From Bactrocera neohumeralis (Eukaryota; Arthropoda; Insecta; Diptera; Tephritidae): a stretch of 64,000 nucleotides of DNA. The translations under genes and the position numbers were made by a program. Location: assembly GCF_024586455.1 (NCBI RefSeq), contig NC_065923.1, forward strand, positions 51,468,264-51,532,263. Reading direction: 5' to 3'. Positions 55,096 to 64,000 of the stretch are shown here, piece by piece (the stretch's first letter is position 1; each line of letters begins with the position of its first letter). Under the pieces are notes generated by a model. It had not been told where the DNA came from, did not search any database, and was given only the letters and a program-made list of their open reading frames with translations.

Positions 55096-56130
55096 TATAC
55101 TCTCGCAACAAAGTTGCCAAGGAGAATATTATAGTTTCGTTCACATAACGGTTGTTTGTAAGTCCTAAAACTAAAAGAGTCAGATATAGGGTTATATATA
55201 CCAAAGTGATCAGGGCGACGAGTAGAGTTGAAATCCGGGTGTCTGTCCGTCCGTCCGTGCAAGCTGTAACTTGAGTAAAAATTGAGATGAAATCATGATG
55301 AAACTTGGTACACGTATTTCTTGGCTCCATAAGAAGGTTAAGTTCGAAGATGGGCAAAATCGGCCCACTGCCACGCCCACAAAATGGCGGAAACCGAAAA
55401 CCTATAAAGTGTCATAACTAAGCCATAAATAAAGATATTAAAGTGAAATTTGGCACAAAGGATCTCATTAGGGAGGGGCATATTTGGACGTAATTTTTTT
55501 GGAAAAGTGGGCGTGGCCCCGCCCCCTACTAAGTTTTTTATACATATCTCGGAAACTACTATAGCTATGTCAACCAAACTCTATAGAGTCGTTTCCTTCA
55601 GGCATTTCCATATACAGTTCAAAAATGGAAGAAATCAGATAATAACCCGCCCACCTCCCATACAAAGGTTATGTTGAAAATCACTAAAGTACGTTAACGG
55701 ACTAACAAAAAACGTCAGAAACACTAAATTTTACGGAAGAAGTGGCAGAAGGAAGCTGCACCCAGGCTTTTTTTAAAAACTGAAAATGGGCGTGGCGTCG
55801 CCTACTTATGGACCAAAAACCATATCTCAGGAACTACTAGACCGATTTCAATGAAATTCGGTATATAATATTTTCTTAACACCCTGATGACATGTTCGAA
55901 GTATGGGTGAAATCGCCTTCTTCAATATAACGCTATTTTGAATTCCACCTGATGCCTTCTCTGTATAATATATACATTAGGAACCAATGATGATAGCGGA
56001 ATAAAACTTTGCACAAATACGGTATTTGAAAAATATGTAAATGACGGATAATGAAATCTTGATTATCACTTTATCATGCGAGAGTATAAAATGTTCGGTG
56101 ACACCCGAACTTAGCCCTTCCTTACTTGTT
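55096..56130 (-). repeat. 1.05-kb DINE-1-like element, copy C
   Basis: Starts ATACTCTCGCAACAAAGTTG, has CCAAAGTGATCAGGGCGACG, GTCTGTCCGTCCGTCCGTGC at about 55242, several GGGCGTGG or CCACGCCCAC blocks, and ends GTGACACCCGAACTTAGCCC plus TTCCTTACTTGTT. It is the best preserved of the copies; together with 28988-30042 and 46690-47697 it defines the family. Frames read inside it are repeat sequence, not genes. Confidence 0.78.
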
Positions 56131-56951
56131 CAAACTCAAAAATACCTATTCAACTGAATCTGAAAATTCCGTGTTTCTTACTTATATTTTAAATTTAGAA
56201 GAAAAAAACAATAACTGAAATGTTGCGGTATATTATATATCTCTAATTAGTTCTCTGGTAGATTATGGAGAAAATTTGACAAAAACCAACAATTTCTAAC
56301 AATAAAAAGTATATACATATATTTTAAAAAAGTACATCTACCAAAATACATAAAATAAAAAAAAAATAGGATAACCTCGATATAAAAAAAAATCAAGATT
56401 CCGGATACTTACTAACCTAAATTTAATCAAAGGTGTTCTAAAATTATGTATAGTATACAATGCACAATTTAAGGTTTTTAACAAAAAGTTTATGTAAGGT
56501 ATTATTTAATATTTCTTTTTTCATTAAACAATATGTCATAATAATTCCATTTGCATTGCCATATACATACATATGTATATGTTTTCATAGTAAATACTGG
56601 AGCTAGAATATCTCTAAGAGGAGGACGAAAGGAGGATGTGTTGTAATTTTAGAGTTTTTTATGATCTTACGTAAACTTGAGACATTTTTTTAATACAAAT
56701 AGATTTGAGCTCCAATTGAGAGTCGTCTTAGCCCAGCAAAAGACAAATAGACGCAGAGTTGCACTTTTTCAGAAATATGTTTTTCCTATGTACGAGTATA
56801 ATATTCGAAAATAAGTTTTGGCAGATATCAATCATCAAAAAAATTCCAAAAATATTTATAAATTAATAAACTTGGAAAACAAAGAGTTAAACATAGTTGG
56901 TGGGTGCGTCATCATCTGATTAGCAAATTATTACAATATGAGTATAAAACA
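56131..56951. other. Spacer, no gene recognised
   Basis: AT-rich; TATACATACATATGTATATG at 56562-56581. Confidence 0.45.
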
Positions 56952-57152
56952 AGAAAAAATCTAAACTTCGGTTGTATCGAAGCTATAATACCCTTCACAA
57001 ATACGATAACTTGATTACAACTGTTCAGTTCGTATGGCAGATATTTGCTATAGTGATGCGATATCGGCGGTCCCGACCATTGAGCATCTTATTGGGGAGA
57101 AAAAACAGACAGATTATATCCGACGTTTCCTTCTGGGTGTTGAGGGGTATAA
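56952..57152 (+). repeat. DINE-1-like repeat with internal deletion
   Basis: AAACTTCGGTTGTATCGAAG, AATACCCTTCACAAATACGA and CAGTTCGTATGGCAGATATT match the start; after GCGATATCGGCGGTCC it passes within about 40 bases to CCGACGTTTCCTTCTGGGTG and GGGGTATAAT at the end. Confidence 0.65.
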
Positions 57153-57289
57153 TTAAACTGTTTCAAGGAAATTGTTGATTTAAAAAATTTTCGAGAACAT
57201 TGTTGCCAACTATTATAATTTTATAATTAAAATTTATGAAAAAATTACAATAGCAAAGTAAGTTAAGGAAAGACGTTTGGTTCTGTAAC

Positions 57290-57790
57290 TAAATTCGTGA
57301 CGAGGGTTTGTCCGGGCCTGGCCGGGAAGAGGTCCCTGATGAAGACCGACAATGTGACTCGTGTGCGCAAAGTTTTGAACTCAGACCGTCGACTAAGTAT
57401 TCGTTTAATTGCCCAGATGTTAAATTTATCAAAATCTGTGGTTCATGACATTGTGACGGAGCACTTGAACAAGCGCAGGGGCGCGAAGATGTTTCGAAAA
57501 GAGTGGATTTTTTAATAATGTGATCACAGGTCGTCTCGTCATGGATCTTTGAGTATGATCCCAAGACAAAGAGGCACTTTGAAAAGACAGATTGGATCCA
57601 AGCAGCATACACCTCGGCTCTCAAGGCTATTCCAGAGAATGCCTTCCGTGACACCTTCAATGCTTGGAAATCGCGTTGGCAGCGCTGCATCGACGCAGAA
57701 GGAGCCTATTTTGAAAGTTTTTAAAGAATTGTAACAATTGGTTAAATTTTTTAAATCGACTCAGTCCTATTACTTTCCGGACAAGTCCAC
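57290..57790 (+). pseudogene. Mariner transposase with catalytic core deleted
   Basis: 57340-57480 encodes TDNVTRVRKVLNSDRRLSIR, LIAQMLNLSKSVVHDIVTEH, LNKRRGAKM, the second helix-turn-helix and linker. After frame changes 57535-57575 reads SWIFEYDPKTKRH, but the preceding catalytic GDE is altered. The sequence then jumps to FEKTDWIQAAYTSALKAIPE, NAFRDTFNAWKSRWQRCIDA, EGAYFESF and a stop at about 57722, so the second and third aspartates are gone. About 57757-57785, TCAGTCCTATTACTTTCCGG then ACAAGTCC, is the 3' terminal repeat; the 5' end is lost. Confidence 0.8.
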
Positions 57791-57929
57791 ATTTTCTTAT
57801 TATCCATGTGCGCCTTTTTCAGCATATAAATTCATTTGAAGAGTAAACAACAATAATTTTTTCACATAAATATTTCAAACTTTGTGCCTAAAAAGTGTTT
57901 CTGCAGGGAGTTCTTGTTCATTACTACTA

Positions 57930-58625
57930 ACATGATGAAAATCTCAGGCGAAAGTCAGCGTATTTTGGTAGAAACTTTTGGTTAACAGGGTCTAGCTGAG
58001 CAAATGTGCCATAAGTATGTTAGTTTACGAGATTTAAAAGTGGTTATTTTGGCCTGGAAGACGAAGAGCGTTCTGGGAGGGTTATATAGGTTTGGCATTG
58101 GTTTGCGTTTGATGATGAAAAGTGGATCCATTACCAACATCTTAAACGCAAAAGATTAAACATGAAAATTGGACAAACAGCCAAATCCACGACAAAGTCG
58201 ACGTCAAAGTAATGCTCCGTGTTTGGTGGGATCAGCGTGTTGTGTGAGGTTCTAAAACCCTTAATGAGGAATGCGGTCGACAACTCATCAAATTAAAGCA
58301 AACAATTTCCGAAAAGTGCCCGGAATTTGCGACTACACCTAAGGCAATAATTTTTCATTATGACAACGCTCGGCCTCATATTGCAAGACCGGTTAAAAAC
58401 TATTTGGAAAACAGCTACCGGGAAATTTTGCCACACCCGTTCTATAGCTAGCCCAGATTTTGCCCCTTCTGTCCACCATTGCTCCGGTCGATGCAGAACG
58501 CCCTCACTAGAATACGGTTCACATCAGAACAGCGTATCAAAAACCGGCTTCATTAATTCTTGGCTGCCAAGTCAGCGCACATTGCCAGCAATATTGGGAA
58601 AATGTAATCGCTTCAGATGAGCGGT
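57930..58625 (+). pseudogene. Mos1-like mariner transposase remnant
   Basis: About 58025-58075 encodes RFKSGYFGLEDEERSGRV, the end of the first helix-turn-helix. After a deletion, 58108-58200 reads FDDEKWIHYQHLKRKRLNMK, IGQTAKST, with the first catalytic aspartate. In other frames follow VWWDQ, LIKLKQTISEKCPEFATT, FHYDNARPHIARPVKNYLEN (second aspartate), ILPHPF and SPDFAPSVHHC, where the third aspartate (normally APSDYH) is valine. QNALTRIRFTSEQRIKNRL-like sequence and EKCNRFR mark the C-terminal part. Inactive. It belongs to the mauritiana-type lineage and is unrelated to the preceding fragment. Confidence 0.75.
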
Positions 58626-60160
58626 GCTTTGTAGTTGTTTTTCTTAAAGAAAAATTAAAATTTTGAAAAAAATCGTACGAATATAGTTATAGATTATAGT
58701 AGTATAGTCGCCAAAATTGTAGAACCACCAAGAGAAATCTCTCACTTTTTTACACTCAGGTACTGCGCTCAAACTTGTAAATCCAAAGTGTAATTGCTTC
58801 TTGTTTTAAGGATTGAATATCACACGTACATATGTACATACATATACATATAAAGTATACAAACAGCATTTAAATTTATTGTCTACTTGCGCCGCTTTGA
58901 TCCAATAAATTAGACTGCCAGACAGACGACTTCAGTATCCGTTTCATTGTCTTTGTTGTTGCACTCATTCAATTTGTGTTTTGTGAAATTTGTATTTCTT
59001 GCTTATTAGAATATTTTTTTTTACGATTGCAAGTGCTGAGCATTTTATTGCAGCGTTGCTCGCATTTTTTCGATAATCGTTTGACGTTTTTCGCCTGCCG
59101 CTGGCCGCTCTGCCTATAATAATAAATTATAATTTTATGAAAACGCTTCGCGCTATTTTCGCAACTGCCCCAGGGCCGTCGACATATTTATGAATGTATA
59201 TACATACATATAGTATGTATGTGTTTGTGTGTGTGTATAGATGCGTGCATATGAAATGGTTTCTCAGCCGCCGTTAAATGTTTGCTCGCGCGAGGAAACT
59301 CACTTAGGCAATTGCAGTCGTAAATAAAGCCGAACAATGCAGTGGCCATCAAACTGTCACTAAGCATTTAAGAGTTGCAAAACTGTCGCTTGTTATTTCA
59401 ATGGGCGTTTTTTGTTTTTGCCAAACTTTTACGGTTTACTAAATTAAAATTTTTGCGGTAAGCGCACATAAACACGCACATGCATATATGTATGTATACC
59501 AAACTATGGCGTACATATTTTTAGTCGTGTTAATTTTTTAGGAATTTTGTTTATTTTTGAAACATTTTTGAGTGTCAGAATTGTTGGAATGCGCGATTGT
59601 TTGTTATTTTCTTCGTTTTGCTTTTGTATTTTTGTGTGTTTTACCCACTTTACTTCTGGCGATAGCAATTGTTCATGCTTTCGACGTCGACTGACCGCAA
59701 TGATGTATTGAATTGTTAAAAATGTGAACAATTGGAATGTTCAAACTTTTGAACATATTTTTTTATTATATTTTTTGCCAAAAAATAGTGCGTACATGCC
59801 ATATAGTTGGTAATTAAAAAGTTATGGCTGTGGTTGAAAGACAAATGGAATTTCTTTTGTCTCGAAAAAATGTGAAAAATTACACAGAATATTTTTTTTA
59901 ATTGCTTAAATGAATACTTGTGTGCGTAAAAGGTGGGCGCGTAGAATATTCTAATTAAATTATATTTCAATAATTAAAGAAAACATATGGACACGATGTT
60001 TTATGTTTTTCACTCTGTATTCGCTTAGTTTTGCGCCTTTTTAATACTGAAATAAATATTTTTTCAACTCGATGATGAGGTAGGTAAGTAAGGGAAACTT
60101 CGAGCGCAATTAGTGCTAAATGTGCCATTTTGATAAGCCGCTATAGTTGTGTTAAATTGT
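58626..60160. other. Spacer, no gene recognised
   Basis: ACATATGTACATACATATAC at 58826-58845, TATGTATGTGTTTGTGTGTG at 59213-59232. GC-richer short stretch at 59085-59180. Frames at 59504-59970 (minus) show no domain. Confidence 0.45.
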
Positions 60161-60164
60161 TGAT

Positions 60165-60640
60165 GAAAAAATCTGCAGTGGTCCGGGTTTCCAGGATCAA
60201 GTCAAAAATCAAGATTATGTCGACAGTTTTCTTGGATTATGAACGTGTAGTGCACTCCGGATTCCTTTCGATCGGCCAAACAAGGAAAGTCAAGAAGGAA
60301 TACTATTTGAGTGTTATGCGTCGTTTGCGTGAAGCTCTTCGTAAAAAGAGGCCGGTATTATGTGCCGACAACTTTTGGTTTTTTAACCCGATAATGATAA
60401 TTGATTCTTCGTGAGTTTTTCCATGTTGTGCCCCAAACACTGTATTCGCCTGATTTAGCTCCGTGTGTCTTCTGGCTATTTAGCAAACTCAAACGACTGC
60501 TCCAGGAAAACCGTGTTGAGTCAAAGACAATAATAGTGAATCGCTAAGCGCATTGAAAAGGCTATTCCGGAAATTGACTTTAACACTTGTTTTGAGGATT
60601 GGAGAAAAGTCTTACAATTTTTTGCTCATTCGCTCATTTG
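60165..60640 (+). pseudogene. Mariner transposase central and C-terminal fragment
   Basis: 60193-60355 encodes RIKSKIKIMSTVFLDYERVV, HSGFLSIGQT, KKEYYLSVMRRLREALRKKR, then VLCADNFWFF followed by a frame loss where the second aspartate (HHDNAP) should be. 60440-60500 reads VPQTLYSPDLAPCVFWLFSK, with valine at the third catalytic position, then LKRLLQENRVES and, degenerately, KRIEKAIPEIDFNTCFEDWR. N-terminal half and ends are not found. It is close to the lineage at 35380-35690. Confidence 0.78.
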
Positions 60641-60829
60641 CTCATTTCAATTCGGGGATATGCTTTCATTAAAAAGAAAACAATTTAATTTTAAATTCTG
60701 CATTGAATTATAAACTTTGAATTATTTCGCTCTGACTTAAACGCTGTGAAGCGAAAGAATCAGAAGAATAAGATGAAGAAGGCGTATATCTTTTTCATAT
60801 ACTTCTTAAGAGAAAGATATCGAAGTAAA

Positions 60830-61415
60830 GGTCAGCACCAAATTTAATTGAAATTGGTCGAATAGTTCCTGAAATATGGGATAGTGTGGACGGTGTTACG
60901 CTCCAATGTTTACGCCGATTTCTATGCAGCCCTTCCGCACCCTCTTTACTGATAATCTTAATGCTACTAACGTATTTATTTAGTGATTAATCACACTTGT
61001 GGTCGACTTCGACATGACAGTTATATGGGGGTGGGCGTGGTAATGACCTGACTTCACCCTTTTTCACACTGTATGAGGCTCTCTTAGAAGGACTTCTCCT
61101 CAGAGAGGACATTCATTGACTTGGATTTCGTGGTTTTCAATATAAGTACATTAAACCCACTATAGAGCGGGGTCACGCCCATTATAAATCAAAATCAAAT
61201 GCCTTTTCCCTATTTTAATGCCTTCCTCTAGGCTTTAGTTTCAGAACTTAATTTGTGGCTTAGATATAGCTTTATATAAGATTTGAATAACGGCATTATG
61301 GGCGTGCAAATTACTCGATATCGCTTATCTGCACACATTTAAAGTGCCAGGAGCACCTAATTTTTACACAAGTTAGTTAGGGGCAGAGGAACGGACAGAT
61401 GGACATATCATTCAC
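60830..61415. repeat. Probable old DINE-1-like element, degenerate
   Basis: AATTGAAATTGGTCGAATAG then TTCCTGAAATATGGGATAG parallels the GAAATCGGTTGAGTAGTTCC block of the 1.05-kb family; GGGTGGGCGTGGTAATGACC, GGGGTCACGCCCATTATAAA and ACGGACAGATGGACATAT follow. Terminal hairpins are not visible. Confidence 0.4.
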
Positions 61416-63117
61416 TGATACTAAACGAGTTTTAAGGGTGCCTGCTATTTCTATGTATTTTTTTAAGAGTATTGACAGATTTAAAATTTTCCGTGTCTTT
61501 TTCTACATAAACATAATATAAGTTGGCTTATAGATTCAAAGCTTTGGAATGTAATCCAAAATGAACATCAGATGCATTGAAGAACAACGAGGATTCACTT
61601 ATAAATTTGATATACCGTTAACATTGATATTTAAGATGTGTGATAAAATCTGGAAGTTACTATTTACGGTAGAGTACTTTAAATAAATAAAACTCCTTAT
61701 GAGAAACTAAGAAACCACTATTAACTAGACAGTCAAGGTTTCTTTTTAAATAAATAATGTCGAAGAATTAATTACGAAAATTCCTGTCTTCAAAAGCAAA
61801 ATTAAAGTATATCTTCTTACGGCAAGACTTTTTGGTAAATGTAAAACAAAATATGACAAGCCGTAAAATGACTCAGTACTTTGGGACTTTAGTTTATATA
61901 CACCAAAGGCATTTTACAGTATTTTATAACCTTTCTGCATTTTCTTTTTGGTATTTCTTTACCGCAATTTGTGGCACAAAATACATTTAATCACTTAAGT
62001 GGAATTCACGCACGACAGTGTTGTTTTAACTATTGTTTCTACTTTTATTTATTTTTTTTTTCATAATTGCAATCGTCTGACCCGGCGCTGCTTCGCTTAG
62101 CTGGTTTTACTGCATTTGTTGTTATATTTAATTGCCTGTGGCAGTGGGTTCACATTAGCGCATTGGCCCGTGGTCGTTATCCACTTTGGCATTTCCGTTT
62201 TTTCGGCTATTTATCGTCGTTGTGACGAAACAAAAATATGTGGAAAATTTGGATTTACACTTTTCCAGGAAGTCAAGTTGTACGTTTCACGAAAAATTAA
62301 CAAAAGCTATATACACAAGTATAAATAAACGCATGAGTTAATTGCTAGGTAGCAGCTATGGTTTGCAATGGTATACATCATGTCTGGCTACTTGTGTGGT
62401 CTTCAAAAAGAGTTATGCTGAAAATGATACAGAAGCGTATTTGTCATGAATACCTACTGTGTGTCGAAAAGACGATCAGCTCAGATAAAATTGAAATTTT
62501 TATAACGAGAAAGTATGATTTACGTGTAAAAAAAAATCTTTTTTCACACCTGTCGTTAGAGAGATGTCTTCATCGCCGATGTAGACGTACGTTATTTAAA
62601 GAATAGATCAGTTTCTTCGACTAATAATTTGTAATGGGGACTGAGGTATTATCGATCGAAAAGGTAATTTGAGTGATTCTCGCCCGGAAGTATGATAAAA
62701 GTTATCAATCGAGTACTACGCAAATCTCAATGACAATAAGTCCTGGAATCACTGTATCTTTTAAAATTCTTAAACGGTCAAAAAACACGTTTGAAATACT
62801 GTGCAGAATAGAGAGCTCCTACGAAATTAGAGCCTAATCACTAATTTTCGAATAAAAGCAACGCATATTTGTGTAACAAAAAAACCTACGACTATCCGTT
62901 ATCCCTAAATAAGATTTCCTGCTTGAAGGCATAATCTTCCGCTTTGAATAATATCAATCTTCAGTTAGGATGAGCTTAGTGAAATACACATATGTTTGTA
63001 TGTCATGATTTTGAGTTTAATCAGATTGTTGTGGTCATGGGAATGAGGTCTTTATGTGAAGTGCTCATAATCTTCCCTATATTTTTTCATAGGAGTGAGT
63101 TTGAGGAGAAGATGAGA
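61416..63117. other. Spacer, no gene recognised
   Basis: AT-rich. The 70- and 82-codon frames at 62116-62328 and 62358-62606 have no recognisable domain. Confidence 0.45.
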
Positions 63118-63339
63118 CTAGACTCTAGTTGGAATAGCTGTTTTACTCACCTTTTTTGCAAATCGTAAAATATACTGTGGATCAATAAGTCCCGGGACCG
63201 ACAACTTGCACTTCTGCTCTCTGAGAGCACTGCTGACTCGGTATAAGGGACCTGTGGGACAACATTTCAAGATCTTTACGCACGACTGCAAACGAAACCA
63301 TTGGTGCTGAGTAGTGTCTGTCACAGCGGAGAAGAGACA

Positions 63340-64000
63340 GGCTGCTTACCTTGCAACGTTACAATCGACCACAACACTTGCAGGATGAGATAGATACCGA
63401 GAGTTGAAAAGGAAAGCGGGACGCATTTGCAGATAAACAAAGAGAGAGGCCGGAATGCGTGAGTACGAAGAGCTTGACAAGTTGGCTCACAGGGGTATGC
63501 TCGAAATTTCAAGACCGGATCATATTCTTGTAGAAACCCCAGAGAAGATCTAGTTACTAATGCCCAGAGTATACTAAAATTATGGAGAGAAAACTTCTCC
63601 AACCTGTTGAATGGCAATGAAAGCATAGTACTAGGAGATGGTGAACCCGATTCCCAATCGATGACGATGGAGCGGACGTTCTAAAAGCAATTATCCGTTT
63701 GAAGAACAAGAAGGCGGCGGGGACTGATGGATACGGCTGCGAAGAACCGATAAGAAGCATGCATCAGCTTCTTTGTTGCTCTGCCCAATCCATAAAAAAG
63801 GAGACCCCACAATCTGTGCCAACTACCGTGGGATAAGCCTGCTCAACAGCGCATATAAGGTTATATCGAGCGTACTGTGTGATAGATTAAAGCCCATCGT
63901 CAACAAACTGATTGGACCTTATCAGTGTGCCTTTAGGTGTGGAAAATCAACAACTGGCCAGATATTCACCATGCGCCAAAACTTGGAAAATACCAATGAA
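63340..64000 (+). pseudogene. LINE, linker and reverse-transcriptase fingers, running off the right edge
   Basis: 63360-63480 matches the LINE scrap at 3250-3480 and 63505-63780 matches 52513-52790. In changing frames: ILKLWRENFSNLLNG, IRLKNKKAAGTDG, then from about 63782 one open frame to the window end: CPIHKKGDPTICANYRGISL, LNSAYKVISSVLCDRLKPIV, NKLIGPYQCAFRCGKSTTGQ, IFTMRQNLENTNE. These are fingers and palm motifs 1-2 of a non-LTR reverse transcriptase (usual GFRPGRST reads AFRCGKST). Earlier frameshifts near 63650-63780 show the copy is damaged; the catalytic YADD box lies beyond the window. Upstream, 63118-63339 could not be assigned. Confidence 0.82.

Noticed and set aside
57289..57690. 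133-codon minus-strand frame opposite the mariner fragment
   Set aside because: Antisense shadow of mariner coding sequence, which shows clear transposase motifs on the + strand.
1..64000. CRISPR array, rRNA genes, LTR retrotransposons, endogenous viral genes
   Set aside because: No regularly spaced repeats, no rRNA sequence, no long terminal repeat pairs and no gag/pol/env-like or viral frames were found; the reverse transcriptases seen are of non-LTR type.

Overview
The window looks like AT-rich, non-coding DNA from a higher fly. A tephritid fruit fly is my best guess. The grounds are many short CATA/TGTA-type microsatellites, CAACAACAA-rich spacers, GTTAGGTTAGG tracts, several DINE-1/INE-1-like interspersed repeats with GGACGGAC-type runs, and a dense mix of decayed Tc1/mariner and LINE fragments. 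There is no bacterial, organellar or viral gene organisation. No host protein-coding gene can be annotated with confidence; the best candidate for a host exon is a short one near 11742-12054.

Layout. 1-5.4 kb: a LINE reverse-transcriptase tail, a cluster of CGATA motifs, an internally deleted mariner (2331-3067), a LINE scrap, and a TTAA-flanked element (3686-4437) holding a mariner remnant. 5.4-12 kb: a mariner-derived MITE, two DINE-1-like copies and a second TTAA-flanked MITE. 12-15.6 kb: spacer. 15.6-19.4 kb: a Helitron with both termini (15598-17424) keeping an unbroken 445-codon Pif1-type helicase frame but no Rep domain, then an old DINE-1-like copy and a second copy of the mariner MITE. 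21.2-23 kb: a DD37D (maT-like) mariner, possibly inside an older Tc1-like shell. 25-27 kb: two LINE RNase H/C-terminal scraps. 29-30.7 kb: a 1.05-kb DINE-1-like element, then a Tc1/mariner fragment. 32 kb: a GC-richer patch. 34.4-39.6 kb: a third TTAA-flanked MITE, a mariner scrap, a second DD37D mariner needing only two frame corrections, a MITE carrying repeated CTTAAG, and two DINE-1-like copies in the same orientation. 41-51.4 kb: further Tc1/mariner, R1-like LINE and DINE-1-like pieces, and a tail-to-tail chimeric mariner (49882-50976). 52.3-64 kb: a LINE nested in a DINE-1-like copy, another 1.05-kb DINE-1-like copy, three mariner scraps, and a LINE reverse-transcriptase reading frame that runs off the right edge.

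The genes do not form a pathway. What is visible is layered transposition: whole or deleted DNA transposons with TA or TTAA target duplications, LINE pieces lacking their 5' parts, and Helitron/DINE-1-type repeats, separated by spacer with no recognisable coding potential. Every transposase seen is broken; the Helitron helicase is the only long uninterrupted protein reading frame. I found no convincing novel system. The most unusual objects are the Rep-less Helitron, the tail-to-tail mariner chimera and the TTAA-flanked MITE group.
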